Assembly: GCA_963771985.1 (NCBI GenBank)
Contig: CAVYVO010000004.1
Coordinates: 62,001-126,000 of the forward strand
Length of the DNA: 64,000 nucleotides
Direction of reading: 5' to 3'
Source: Trebonia sp963771985
GTDB taxonomy: Bacteria > Actinomycetota > Actinomycetes > Streptosporangiales > Streptosporangiaceae
The notes below the pieces were generated by a model. That model was not told the DNA's origin, did not search any database, and saw only the letters and a program-made list of their open reading frames with translations. Each line of letters opens with the position of its first letter. Within the stretch, counting starts at the first letter, position 1. The translations under genes were made by a program, and so were the position numbers. Of this stretch, positions 1 through 8,748 are shown in pieces.

Positions 1-108
1 TCGGACACGAACGTCGCATCGCTGCGGCCGCGTCCGCCGGGTAGGAGAGTCGTGGCCCCGGACTACCTGCCGAAGGTGGAGAACCAGGACGCGGGCCCCG
101 ACACCTGA
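1..108 (+). CDS. C-terminal tail of an unidentified protein (partial)
   Basis: An open frame enters from the left edge and stops with TGA at 106-108, giving a 35-residue tail that ends in N-Q-D-A-G-P-D-T. The tail is polar and Pro/Arg-rich, with no recognisable motif. It would converge on the GMC oxidoreductase gene, whose stop lies 22 bp further on. The tail is too short to name and could be a chance open frame. Confidence 0.35.
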   Translation, partial: SDTNVASLRPRPPGRRVVAPDYLPKVENQDAGPDT

Positions 109-130
109 AAGCGCTACGGGGCGGGTCCGT

Positions 131-1729
131 TCAGCTCGGCGACGGCCGACCAGACAGCACGAACTCGGCGCAGCGCTCGCCGATCATGATCGTCGCGGCG
201 TTGGTATTGCCCGACGTGACCGCGGGCATGACCGACGCGTCGGCTACCCGCAGCCCCTCGACGCCGCGCACCCGCAGGTCCGGGGCGGTGACCGCCATCC
301 GGTCGATGCCCATCTTGCAGGTGCCGACCTGGTGGTGATAGCTCAGCAGGGTGCGCATCGAGTACTCGGCGATCTCGGCGTCGGTGCGGACGTCCGGGCC
401 GGGCGCGATCTCCCGTGCCCGCCAGTCCCTGAGCGCGTCCCCGGCCCCGACCTCCCGGGACATCCGCATGGCGGTGACCAGCGCCCGCACGTCGGCGGGC
501 TCCTCGAGGTAGTGCGGGTCCAGCGCCGGCGGCTCCGCCGGGTCCGCGGACCGCAAGGCTAGCCGTCCCCGGCTCAGCGGCCGGATAATGCCCGCGACCA
601 CCGCGTAGCCGGCGCCGTAGTCCGGGACCGGGTAGCCCGGCACCGGCATCGGGAAGTGCGACATCAGCGGCTGAAGGTCCGGCGCCACCATCGCGGGGTC
701 GCTGGTGGCGAACCAGTGCAGCTCGAGGTTGTTGGACGCGCCGGGCGGCACCGTCCGCGCCGACTCCCACAGGACCGTCGCGAGCGCGTGGTCGTGCAGG
801 TTCGCGCCTACGCCGGGCAGGTCGGCGGTGACCTCGATGCCCAGCGCGCGCAGGTCGTCGGCGGGCCCGATGCCAGACAGCAGCAGCAGTTGCGGCGAGC
901 CGATCACCCCGCAGGACACGATCACGTCGCCGGAGCAGCGCACCTCCGTGGCGGACCAGTCCGCGGAGCGGGGTGCGGCCGGGGAGGCGCCACCGTTCGT
1001 TCCGGATATGAAGGGGCGGCCAGCCCGCAGCAGGCGGACACCGACCACGCGACCGGAACCGTCGCATAGCAGCCTGCTGACCTGGGCACCCGTGATGACC
1101 GTGAGCAGCGGGCTGTCGATCACCGGCAGCGTGAACGAGTTCCAGGCGGTGGCGCGGCGGCCGTTCTTGATCGTGTGGTGGCTAAGCCCGGCGCCCAGGA
1201 TCCGCTCGCCGTTGCAGTCGTCGTTCAGCGGCAGGCCGTAGGCGGCGCAGGCGTCGAGGAAGGCGAGGCTGACCGGGTTCGGGCTGTGGTTGCGGGTGAC
1301 CGGAAGCGGGCCGCCGCTGCCGTGGTAGGCCGACGCGCCGTCCTCGAAGTCCTCCGAGCGCTTGAAGAAGGGAAGCACCTCGTCGAACGACCAGCCGGCC
1401 GCGCCGTTGTACGCCCAGTTGTCGAAGTCCGCCCGCGCGCCGCGGACATAGATCATGCCGTTCAGCGCGCTGGAGCCGCCGAGCACCTTGCCGCGGGGCC
1501 AGAGGACGCTGGTTTTCAGCGAGTGCTCCTGGGGCTCGGTGAGGTAGGCCCAGTCTTCCGGGCTGTTCCAGAGTTCCCATGCGCGGCCGGGGTGATGGAT
1601 CGCCGGGTTATCGTCGCGGCCGCCCGCCTCAATCAGCGCGACCCGGCGGCCCGCGTCGACCAGGCGCCTGGCGATCACGCACCCGGCCGAACCTGCGCCC
1701 ACGACGATGTGATCGAACTCGGCGTTCAT
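131..1729 (-). CDS. GMC-family FAD-dependent oxidoreductase (choline dehydrogenase-like)
   Basis: This is a glucose-methanol-choline oxidoreductase that oxidises an alcohol using FAD. The N-terminus carries the Rossmann motif GAGSAG followed by an acidic residue at the end of the second strand (IEAGG). The GMC signature GGSSALNGMIYVRG lies near residue 90. The C-terminal active-site region has SYHHQVGTCKMG and, about 40 residues later, GNTNAATIMIGE. These supply the conserved His and Asn of the family. The length (about 532 residues) is normal for choline/alcohol dehydrogenases. I chose the ATG at 1729; a GTG two codons upstream (1735) is equally in frame. No betaine aldehyde dehydrogenase or transporter lies beside it, so the substrate cannot be assigned. 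Choline dehydrogenase is only the nearest named relative. Confidence 0.9.
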   Translation of the reverse strand: MNAEFDHIVVGAGSAGCVIARRLVDAGRRVALIEAGGRDDNPAIHHPGRAWELWNSPEDWAYLTEPQEHSLKTSVLWPRGKVLGGSSALNGMIYVRGARADFDNWAYNGAAGWSFDEVLPFFKRSEDFEDGASAYHGSGGPLPVTRNHSPNPVSLAFLDACAAYGLPLNDDCNGERILGAGLSHHTIKNGRRATAWNSFTLPVIDSPLLTVITGAQVSRLLCDGSGRVVGVRLLRAGRPFISGTNGGASPAAPRSADWSATEVRCSGDVIVSCGVIGSPQLLLLSGIGPADDLRALGIEVTADLPGVGANLHDHALATVLWESARTVPPGASNNLELHWFATSDPAMVAPDLQPLMSHFPMPVPGYPVPDYGAGYAVVAGIIRPLSRGRLALRSADPAEPPALDPHYLEEPADVRALVTAMRMSREVGAGDALRDWRAREIAPGPDVRTDAEIAEYSMRTLLSYHHQVGTCKMGIDRMAVTAPDLRVRGVEGLRVADASVMPAVTSGNTNAATIMIGERCAEFVLSGRPSPS

Positions 1730-1795
1730 GATCACATCATCGGGGCTGCGCCCGGCGAGTCATCCATGCGGCGGCACAGACATGGGGCGCGGGTC

Positions 1796-1833
1796 TGCGG
1801 GCCGGCCACAAAGACGCGCGCTGCCGGCCCGCA
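1796..1833 (-). terminator. Perfect 11-bp stem-loop downstream of gpgS
   Basis: TGCGGGCCGGC at 1796-1806 is the exact reverse complement of GCCGGCCCGCA at 1823-1833, with a 16-nt loop. It lies 10 bp past the stop of gpgS on the minus strand, so a transcription terminator for that gene is the simplest reading. No U-tract follows, as is usual in high-GC actinomycetes. Confidence 0.55.
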
Positions 1834-1842
1834 ACCCCCCGG

Positions 1843-2835
1843 TTAGGCGTTCATGGTGAGCGCCGTACCGTCGGCCAGGCGCGCCATCGGCGGTCGTTCG
1901 ATCAGCTCGTTGAGGTGCTCGTCCAGGCGCAGGCCGTCCTCCGTCGCGACGGCGTGCAGGTAGGTCTCCGGCTGGCGGAGTTCCCACAGGCCAGGCTCGT
2001 CTCCCTCGATCTCATCCTGGGCGAGGCCCTCCCGCATGGCCACCGTGCGCAGCACGACCGAGCTCATCCGGGTGAGGCTGGCGAGCGACTGATGCCGGTT
2101 CTGCCGGGTACCGAGGTCGACCTGGGCCATTCCCGCGAGCCCGACTTCGGCGTACACGTCGATCATCATGCCGATCTCCACGCCGTATCCGGTGAAGAAC
2201 GGCACCGCGTTGAGCAGTTCGCGGCGCGCGGCGAACTCGCCCGCCAGCGGCTGCACGAACGCGGCGAGCTCCGGGTAGAAGAGGTTGAGCAGCGGCTTGG
2301 CCATCAGTTCCGTGACGCGCCCGCCGCCGTCGGGAACGGACTTCTCCCCCTGCGTGAAGGGCCGCCGGTAGGCGGCCTTGCAGAACTGGATCGCCGGGTC
2401 GGCGAGCAGGGGGCCGAGCGTCCCGTAGACGTAGTGGTCGCGGAAGTCGGTGGTGTCCGCGTCGGCGAACATTACGATGTCCCCGCGCGCCACAGACAGG
2501 CTCCGCCACATAGCGTCGCCCTTGCCCTGCGCGGGCCCGTAGCCGGGGATGAGCTCGTTCTCCGAGTAGACCTCGGCGCCGTGCGCTCGCGCGATGTCCG
2601 CGGTGCCGTCCGGCGAGTCCGCGTCGACGACGATGACCTGATCGGGCAGCCCGGTCCGGGCCCGCAGGTCGGCGACGATGGTGAGGATTGTGCCGATCGT
2701 GCCAGCGACGTTGCGGGCGGGAAGAATCAGGGTCGTGGAGGGTCGCTCCGCCCCGCTGCCCGTTACGGCGAGACCGTGAAAGTCCCGATGATGAAACGAG
2801 CGGTGCTCAAACCATTCCCAGACTGTCATGTTCAT
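1843..2835 (-). CDS. gpgS: Glucosyl-3-phosphoglycerate synthase
   Basis: A GT81 retaining glycosyltransferase that moves glucose from a nucleotide sugar to 3-phosphoglycerate. This is the first step to glucosylglycerate and, in mycobacteria, to methylglucose lipopolysaccharides. The 330-residue product has the usual GpgS length. Recognisable blocks are LILPARNVAGTIG (near 37), VIVVDADSPDGT (68-79), PAQGKGDAMWRSL (101-113), the metal-binding FADADTTD with D125-x-D127, and LAGEFAARRELL followed by GYGVEIGMMID. The QNRHQSL block near the C-terminus is also typical of the family. ATG codons lie at 2835 and 2829; the upstream one is used here. No phosphatase (GpgP) gene is adjacent. The gene is monocistronic, with a hairpin behind it and a divergent secreted-protein gene in front. 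Confidence 0.93.
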   Translation of the reverse strand: MNMTVWEWFEHRSFHHRDFHGLAVTGSGAERPSTTLILPARNVAGTIGTILTIVADLRARTGLPDQVIVVDADSPDGTADIARAHGAEVYSENELIPGYGPAQGKGDAMWRSLSVARGDIVMFADADTTDFRDHYVYGTLGPLLADPAIQFCKAAYRRPFTQGEKSVPDGGGRVTELMAKPLLNLFYPELAAFVQPLAGEFAARRELLNAVPFFTGYGVEIGMMIDVYAEVGLAGMAQVDLGTRQNRHQSLASLTRMSSVVLRTVAMREGLAQDEIEGDEPGLWELRQPETYLHAVATEDGLRLDEHLNELIERPPMARLADGTALTMNA

Positions 2836-3146
2836 ATAACGAGATCCTGCTCCGATTAGTTTCAGCGGGACATCACAGGGAGCTAGGAATCTACCCAGAC
2901 TGGTTTAATCACAGGTAAATTTGTATTTCCTGAATGTTAACTAAGATCTTGCAGGCGGCGGCGTCTTCCTGTTCGCTATGGGCTACCCAGGAAGCGGCCG
3001 GATAATCCGCGATCGAACGGGGTCGGCACCGCGGGCCGGCGGTTAATAAGTCACGCAAATGGAACTTTTCGTTAACCCTGCGGACGGCTACGAGCCCAGC
3101 GCTGCCGATTCGATGTGCCGGGATGTCCTGACAAAAGGGAGGGACC
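2836..3146. promoter_or_regulatory. Divergent intergenic region, gpgS / secreted protein
   Basis: This 311-bp region holds no convincing gene. It is distinctly AT-richer than its surroundings (for example around 2895-2945 and 3040-3075) and must contain the promoters of both divergent genes. AAGGGAGGG at about 3135-3143 is the ribosome-binding site of the rightward gene. I could not identify a specific operator. Confidence 0.4.
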
Positions 3147-4779
3147 ATGCGTCCGAGAACCGGCATCGCGGCGTTCGTGACAGTGCTGAGCGCGGCAGGC
3201 GTGCTCGCGGCCACCACGGCCGCCACCGCCACCGCGAGCACGGCGCGGCCGTCGTCCGGGGATCACCTGATCCCGGGCGACCTGCTCGTCAGCGAGAGCT
3301 ACTACACCAGCGACCCGGACATCGTGGCCGGGCAGACCCAGCTGCCGCCGGGCTGCACCACCGGCTGCGCGACCGCCGTGGCCGACGGCGACTACCCGTA
3401 CGTATTCAACAACGACTCGGTGGACGGCAGCTTCGGGGTCACCTCGCGGCTCTTCCTGCGGGAGATTACGCCCTTCGGCCGCACCGAGGACGTCATCCCG
3501 GTGCCCTCGAGCGAGCTGAACACCAGCTTCTCGTCCAAGTCCGAGGGCGCGCTCAACCTGTCCACCGACGGCAAGTACGTGACGTTCATCGACTACGTAG
3601 CGCCCCCGGACACGGTTGACGTGTCCAACGCGAACACCCCGGGCGTGATCGACCCGACCAACCCGGTGCCAGGCGCTTACTACCGCGCGGTCGCCCAGCT
3701 GTCGGCGGACGGGAAGTTCACGTTCACCGAGACGAACGCCTACAGCGGCAACAACGGCCGGGCCGCGGTCGAGGCCAACATCGGCGGCAAGTACTACATC
3801 TACACGGCGGGCAACGCGGGCAACGGCAGCAACCCGCAGCCGGACGGGGTCATCCTCGGCGCGGGCGCGCAGATCATGACCCCGTCAGACCTGCCCGAGG
3901 CAGACCAGAACGCCGTCCGCGACACCGACGCCGGTGGGCAGCTTCAGCGTCACCGAGCTCGGCGACAAGGCCGACAAGGTAGGCAAGGACGACAACTTCC
4001 GCGGCCTGACCCTTTACAACAACGTGCTCTACTACACCAAGGGCAGCGGCGGCAACGGCGTGGACACGGTGTACTTCCTGGACACCACGGGGACCGCGTG
4101 CCCGGACGGCGTCGGGCTGCCCGTCCCGGGCGCGAAGCTGCCGATCACCGGCCTGTCCTACGACCTGGCCACCCTGCAGACCGGCGGGCTGCCCAGCAAT
4201 ATGTGCATCCTGAAGGGCTTCCCGACCGCGCTGGCCAAGAACGCGACGGACGCGAGCGACTACCCGTTCGGGATCTGGTTCGCGAATCCGACCACCCTGT
4301 ACGTTGCCGACGAGGGCGCGGGCGACAACACATACGCGGACGGCACCTACACCGCCGCCGCCGCGTCCACCACAGCCGGCCTGCAGAAGTGGGTGTACAA
4401 CGCCGCGGACGGCGAATGGGAACTCGCGTACACGCTGCAGAACGGGCTGAACCTCGGCACGCCCTACACCGTGCCCCGCTACCCGGCCGGGATCAACTCG
4501 GTGACCGGGCTTCCGTGGGCGCCGGCCACCGACGGCCTGCGCAACATCACCGGGCGGGTCAACCCCGACGGCACGGTGACGATCTGGGCGACCACCTCCA
4601 CCGTCAGCGGCGGCGGCGACCAGGGCGCCGACCCGAACCAGCTGGTGTCGATCACCGACCGGCTGGGCGCCACCGCGCTCCCGGCGGGCGAGTCGTTCCG
4701 CACCGTGGTCCCGGCGGCGTATGACCAGGTAGTGCGCGGCGTGTCGGTCACGCCAGGCACCGACGTCCACGGCCGCTAG
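3147..4779 (+). pseudogene. Secreted conserved actinobacterial protein, split by a +1 frameshift
   Basis: The first part (from ATG 3147, RBS AAGGGAGGG) has a clear signal peptide with a hydrophobic core ending near T-A-T-A-S-T-A, then a mature domain beginning SGDHLIPGDLLVSESYYT. It runs in one frame to about 3925 (…LPEADQNAVRDT). The same protein continues in the next frame as PTPVGSFSVTELGDK through to the stop at 4779. The whole span is one base longer than a multiple of three, consistent with one extra base near 3921-3934. Joined, the product is about 544 residues. It is rich in G/N/D-aromatic blocks such as FRGLTLYNNVLYYTKGSGG, suggesting an extracellular beta-propeller-like fold. The function is unknown. 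Whether the shift is biological or a sequencing error cannot be decided here. Confidence 0.7.
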
Positions 4780-4796
4780 TCCGCATGGTGCCCGGC

Positions 4797-4833
4797 TGCG
4801 CGATCGGGCCCGGAAGAGCGCACCGATCGCGCA
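4797..4833 (+). terminator. Stem-loop terminator after the secreted-protein gene
   Basis: TGCGCGATCGG (4797-4807) pairs exactly with CCGATCGCGCA (4823-4833) around a 15-nt loop, 17 bp after the stop codon at 4779. The right arm continues as GCGCAATCGGCAC, a 13-mer that reappears at 47963-47975 in the hairpin at the end of proS. Confidence 0.6.
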
Positions 4834-4929
4834 ATCGGCACGCTGGCACCCGGCTGCGAGCCATGGCGCGGACACCCTCCGTCACACAGGCCGCAGTGGC
4901 GAACCTCCCGCCGAGAGACCTGGCTTATG

Positions 4930-4965
4930 TGTGTCCTTCGGGACGGATAACGCCCGAAGGACACA
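4930..4965 (+). terminator. Perfect 13-bp hairpin
   Basis: TGTGTCCTTCGGG (4930-4942) is exactly complementary to CCCGAAGGACACA (4953-4965) with a 10-nt loop. It lies between the secreted-protein gene and the downstream metallohydrolase and probably acts as a second, stronger terminator. A role in the leader of the downstream gene (start 5036) cannot be excluded. Confidence 0.6.
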
Positions 4966-5035
4966 GCTAGAGGCCGCTGTCGGGCATGGTGCACGCGGAA
5001 GGGCTGGCGGGCTCTGCTCCCATGGGTGAAATTGA

Positions 5036-6037
5036 ATGATGGACATCACGCGGTACACGGCAGACTTCGCCGGGCAGGAGACGCCTGTTATAGAGGTTGC
5101 CGGGGATGAGGCCGGGCCGCGGCTGAGCGTCATCGCGGGCGTGCACGGCTGCGAGTACGCCTCGATGGCCGGGGTCCGGCGCTGGGTTGCCGGGCTCGCC
5201 GGTGCTTCCGGGCTCGCTGGTGCTTCCGGGCTCGCCGGTGCTTCAGGGCTCGCCGGTGCTTCCGGGCGGCGGCTGCGCGGCACGGTCACGATCGTGCCGG
5301 TGGTGAACCTGCCGGCGTTCCGCGCCCGCAGCCCGTTCGTCGTTCCCGAGGACGGCAAGAACCTCAACCGGTGCTTCCCCGGCTCCCCGTCCGGAACGCT
5401 GGCCGAGCGGCTCGCCTTCGCGGTGTTCGAGCAGATGATCAGGGGCAGTGACGCGCTGGTCGACATGCACGCCGGGGACCTGGTGGAGGCGCTTGAGCCG
5501 TTCGCGCTCTACGACGGCTCCTGCGGCGGCCCGGTCGGGGAGACCGCTCGCGGGATGGCCGCCGCCTACGGCGTGGGGTACGTGGTCAGGCAGGCTCCCG
5601 GCCCCGGTCCCGGTCAGGACCTGGCCGGCTCGTCCAGCGCCGCGGCGGCGGCCGCGGGCATCCCGGCGATCATCGCCGAGGCCGGCGGGTGCGGGCTCGT
5701 GGACGAGGCGGCGGTCGCGGCGCATGTCCGGGGGCTCGACGGGGTGCTGCGGTACCTGGGCATGTCCGCCGACGGCCCCGCGGCCGATGCCGGACAGGAA
5801 CCTGTGTACCTGGACAGTTTCATCTGGCCGCGGACGCCTCGCGCTGGATGGTGGGAGCCGGCCGTGCGGGCCGGCGAGACGGTGCGGGCCGGGCAGGTCC
5901 TCGGCACGGTGAGCACGCTCGACGGCGGCGCCGTGCTCGAGACGGTCACCGCCCCGGCGGACGGCGTGATCCTGTTCCTGACCAGTTCCCCCGCGGTTAC
6001 GGCGGACGGCCTGCTCCTCGGCCTCGGCACGGCCTGA
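5036..6037 (+). CDS. Succinylglutamate desuccinylase/aspartoacylase-family zinc hydrolase
   Basis: An M14-like zinc amidohydrolase/carboxypeptidase of the AstE/AspA family, which cleaves an acyl or peptide amide. Zinc ligands are visible: H37 and E40 in VIAGVHGCEYASM and H145 in LVDMHAGD. The substrate-binding KNLNRCFPG block and the catalytic glutamate E215 in IIAEAGG are also present. The C-terminal third (from about 255) is a beta-barrel lid ending in a VTAPADGVILF motif, like other family members. The start ATGATG at 5036 is preceded by GGGTGAAATTGA, a weak ribosome site. An odd feature is four tandem GLAGAS hexapeptides (residues 53-76) inserted between the first zinc motif and the NLNR motif, encoded by a DNA-level tandem repeat. 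The substrate is unknown and there are no clear operon partners. Confidence 0.85.
   Translation: MMDITRYTADFAGQETPVIEVAGDEAGPRLSVIAGVHGCEYASMAGVRRWVAGLAGASGLAGASGLAGASGLAGASGRRLRGTVTIVPVVNLPAFRARSPFVVPEDGKNLNRCFPGSPSGTLAERLAFAVFEQMIRGSDALVDMHAGDLVEALEPFALYDGSCGGPVGETARGMAAAYGVGYVVRQAPGPGPGQDLAGSSSAAAAAAGIPAIIAEAGGCGLVDEAAVAAHVRGLDGVLRYLGMSADGPAADAGQEPVYLDSFIWPRTPRAGWWEPAVRAGETVRAGQVLGTVSTLDGGAVLETVTAPADGVILFLTSSPAVTADGLLLGLGTA
5192..5263 (+). repeat. Four tandem 18-bp repeats inside the metallohydrolase gene
   Basis: Unit GGGCTCGCCGGTGCTTCC is repeated four times with only two single-base differences (T at 5218, A at 5245), encoding (GLAGAS)4. Near-identity at the DNA level means recent slippage. 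Units of 18 bp keep the frame, so copy number can vary without killing the enzyme. Confidence 0.9.
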
Positions 6038-6170
6038 GCGCGGACCCGACATCGGCGTCGGCGCGGACGTCTCGCGTCACCTGAATCGGGACATTAAGGA
6101 TATATCCGGCTAGTAAACTACAGACCGTGACCATTTGGCGCGCCCTAGCGTGAAATTCCGGCGCGGCCTA

Positions 6171-6243
6171 CCATGATCACGAAGAGTTTTCGTTGCTATA
6201 GAACGAATTATTTACATCAGGAAAAATGTTTTCGCTATTATCG
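6171..6243. repeat. AT-rich dispersed element, copy A
   Basis: A 73-bp AT-rich island that starts with CATGATCACGAA and ends near ATGTTTTCGCTATTAT. It lies in a GC-rich convergent intergenic region between the metallohydrolase and an ABC ATPase gene. It aligns along its full length with 56967-57040 (copy B), and its first 12-13 bases match the larger elements at 28013-28280 and 47446-47711. The rest of the 6038-6606 interval shows no other clear signal apart from the doubtful frame starting at 6243. Confidence 0.65.
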
Positions 6244-6644
6244 TGCTAGCTGCGGTATCAGCGGTCACGGACAGTTATAGTGGCGGCGGACACAGCTTTG
6301 GAGCGACCTACGGCGACCGGGATCACACTCGGCCCGGTGGAATAGTCAGGCAGCACGGGTGTTGGCCAGCGGGGGCGGCGATCAGCGTAATCCAGGCGAT
6401 CAGCAAGCTCGCCGAGGCGCACCAGCAGCAAGACCTGCTCGCCGCCATGCTCGAGCCGCATACTCCCGCTGACGGCGCGAGCACGGAGTGGCCGTTGCGC
6501 GGCGAGATCCTGTCGCACGTGGACCGGCTGCGCACCACCCTGCAGGCGGAGATGCCCGAAATCCCGCGCCGCCCGCCGCGCGGCGCGCGCCGGGCGGCGC
6601 ATCCGCTCACCGTGCGGCGAAGGACAGCCGGCCGCGGGACATGA
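6243..6644 (+). CDS. Doubtful small hypothetical protein
   Basis: An open frame of 133 codons from GTG 6243. The first 40 codons overlap the AT-rich element and do not look coding. From about 6370 onward codon third positions become strongly G/C, and the translation looks like a helical protein (A-I-S-K-L-A-E-A-H-Q-Q-Q-D-L-L-A-A-M-L, then W-P-L-R-G-E-I-L-S-H-V). It would overlap the 3' end of the convergent ABC ATPase gene by 38 bp. It may be the remnant of a longer gene whose start has been lost. No family is recognised. Confidence 0.3.
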   Translation: MLAAVSAVTDSYSGGGHSFGATYGDRDHTRPGGIVRQHGCWPAGAAISVIQAISKLAEAHQQQDLLAAMLEPHTPADGASTEWPLRGEILSHVDRLRTTLQAEMPEIPRRPPRGARRAAHPLTVRRRTAGRGT

Positions 6645-7281
6645 CCGCGACGCGCTCGGCGTGACGCACGACCGCGCTGTCGTGGCTGACCAGCACCAGC
6701 GTCAGCCCGCGCTCGCGCCACAGCTTGGCGATCAGGTCGATGATCTCGTCCCTCGTGTCCTCGTCCAGGTTTCCTGTCGGCTCGTCGGCGAGCAGCACCC
6801 GGGGCTCCTTGACCAGGGCGCGGGCGATCGCGACGCGCTGCTGCTGACCGCCGGACAGTTCCGAGGGCAGGTGGCGGGAGCGGTCGGCGAGCCCCACGCT
6901 GTCGAGCGCGGCGGCGACCCGGCGGCGGCGTTCCGCGGACCCCGTGCCCAGCGGGACCAGCGCCGCCTCCACGTTCTCCGCCGCCGACAGCGTGGGAACC
7001 AGGTTGAACGTCTGGAAGATGAAGCCGATGGCCGTGGCGCGGACCCTGGTGAGCTCGGCATCGCCCATCCGGGCGATATCCCGCCCGTTCAGCTTCACCT
7101 GTCCCGATGTGGGCCGGTCCAGGCCGCCCAGCAGGTTCAGCAGCGTCGACTTGCCGTGCCCGGTGCGCCCCCGCACCGCGACCCAGTCGCCATCGGGAAT
7201 CCGCAGGTCGACGTCGCGGATGGCTTCGATCGTCCGGGACCCGTTGAAGAATGCCTTGCACACGGCGGTCAGCTCGTACAC
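6607..7281 (-). CDS. ABC transporter ATP-binding protein, MacB/LolD type (module 1)
   Basis: The ATPase subunit of a FtsX/MacB-type transporter. Walker A is GRTGHGKST (residues 38-46), with His where most family members have Ser. The Q-loop is FIFQTFNL, the ABC signature LSGGQQQR, and Walker B VLLADEPTGNLDE. The H-loop is VSHD. The length of 224 residues is normal. The start lies 6 bp downstream of the permease stop, so the two form an operon (permease first). The protein closely resembles the ATPase at 25490-26197, including the unusual His in the P-loop. Such pairs act in lipid, peptide or antibiotic efflux or in lipoprotein handling; no substrate can be read here. Confidence 0.9.
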   Translation of the reverse strand: MYELTAVCKAFFNGSRTIEAIRDVDLRIPDGDWVAVRGRTGHGKSTLLNLLGGLDRPTSGQVKLNGRDIARMGDAELTRVRATAIGFIFQTFNLVPTLSAAENVEAALVPLGTGSAERRRRVAAALDSVGLADRSRHLPSELSGGQQQRVAIARALVKEPRVLLADEPTGNLDEDTRDEIIDLIAKLWRERGLTLVLVSHDSAVVRHAERVAVMSRGRLSFAAR

Positions 7282-7287
7282 CGGAGG

Positions 7288-8703
7288 TCACCCCACCTTC
7301 GCGAGCGCGTCGGCGGGGCGCAGCCGCGCGATCCGCCAGCTGCCGAACGACCCGGCCAGCAGCCCCCCGCCCAGCGCCAGGAGCACGGCGACGACGATCG
7401 CCGCGGCGCCGACCGTCGCGACCAGCGGCACCGAGACCGTATGGCTGACGGTCGGATTCTCTGTCCCGGCGGGCGTGACGATGTGCTCGCCGGTCGCCTG
7501 GGTGAGCGTCGCCGACAGTTTCGGCGCGACGGCGTTGATGATCGCGACCCCGGCGTAGCCGAGGCCCACCCCGGCCGCCGCGCCGAGCAGGCCGACGACC
7601 AGGGACTCGCCCATCACCTGGGCGATGATCCGGCCGCCCCGCCAGCCGAGCGCCTTGAGCGTGCCGAACTCGCGGACCCGCCGGGTCACCGCGGCCATCG
7701 TCAGGATCACCGCGACGGCGAACGCGGCGATCAGCACCAGGACCGACAGCCACTTGCCGAGGTCGTCGGCCAGCTTCGCGGTCGAGGACAGCGAGCCGGT
7801 GATCTCGCTGGCGAGGCTGCTCGGGGTCGTGATCGTCGCCGACGGGAGCAGCCTGGCGATCTCCTGCTGCACCGCGGGGATGTCGGAGGCGCTGTCGGCG
7901 GTCACGTAGACCGTGTTCACGTCGCCCTTGAGGCTGCCGCCCTGTATCGTGCCGAGCGCCTGCGCGCGGGCCAGCGGGATGTACACGTCGGGCGGCGTGC
8001 TGCCCTGCGGCTGCGCGACGATGCCGATGACCGTGAACTTCGTCTTGGCGATAGTGATCGTCTTGCCGGCCTTGAGGCCGTTCGCCGTGGCGTAGTCGGA
8101 GTCCACCAGGGCGACGTTCGCGTCAGCGTCAGCCGCGGTGAAATGGCGGCCGCTGGTCAGCGTCGCGTCGCTGAGCGGACCCAGCGTGTCCGCGGTCGCG
8201 ATGTCGGTGCCCTGCACGGTGAACGTGACGGGCTTCGGCAGCGTGCTGCCCGGGCTGCCGATGTTGGCCGGGATGGTCAGCTGCCGGTCGTTCAGCGACA
8301 GGCCGCCGGTCGCCGCGGCGACATCGTGCAGCCGTGCGATGTCCGCGACGGTCGCCGCGCTCAGCGCCCCGCCGGCGTCGCCGCTCAGGTTGTCGATGGT
8401 CTGGGCGCCCGACTTGCACTTGCCGTTGGTGCAGACCTGCGCACCGCCCGGGCCGATGGTGACCCGCGTCCCGCCGCTGCCGGGGGCGTTCGGCTTGAAC
8501 GCGGGCGGCGGCTTCGTGACCGTGATGTCGGTGCCGACGCCGTACAGGCCCTTGAGGACCCCGGCTTGCGCGTTCTGCACGCCGCGGGAGGCCGCGGTGA
8601 CCGTGAGGACCAGGCCCACGCCCACGGCGAGGCCCAGCGCGATGAAGACCGCCTGCCGGACGCGGCGGCGCAGTTCCCTTGCGAGATACGTGAAGAAGAA
8701 CAT
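7288..8703 (-). CDS. FtsX/MacB-type ABC transporter permease (module 1)
   Basis: A 471-residue membrane protein beginning MFFFTYLARELRRR. It has one N-terminal membrane helix (QAVFIALGLAVGVGLVLTV), a long extracellular MacB-like periplasmic-core domain (about 45-270), and a C-terminal FtsX domain with three helices. The FtsX domain contains the typical REFGTLKALGWRGGRIIAQVMGES motif region and a final helix before RPADALAKVG. I start at ATG 8703; the frame is open to GTG 8745, but the extension has no membrane or domain character. It heads the two-gene module with the ATPase and is a paralogue of the frameshifted permease at 26226-27774. Confidence 0.88.
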   Translation of the reverse strand: MFFFTYLARELRRRVRQAVFIALGLAVGVGLVLTVTAASRGVQNAQAGVLKGLYGVGTDITVTKPPPAFKPNAPGSGGTRVTIGPGGAQVCTNGKCKSGAQTIDNLSGDAGGALSAATVADIARLHDVAAATGGLSLNDRQLTIPANIGSPGSTLPKPVTFTVQGTDIATADTLGPLSDATLTSGRHFTAADADANVALVDSDYATANGLKAGKTITIAKTKFTVIGIVAQPQGSTPPDVYIPLARAQALGTIQGGSLKGDVNTVYVTADSASDIPAVQQEIARLLPSATITTPSSLASEITGSLSSTAKLADDLGKWLSVLVLIAAFAVAVILTMAAVTRRVREFGTLKALGWRGGRIIAQVMGESLVVGLLGAAAGVGLGYAGVAIINAVAPKLSATLTQATGEHIVTPAGTENPTVSHTVSVPLVATVGAAAIVVAVLLALGGGLLAGSFGSWRIARLRPADALAKVG

Positions 8704-8748
8704 GCCGCCTGTTGTACGGACCCGCCGGTTGCACGGCGGTGACACGCG

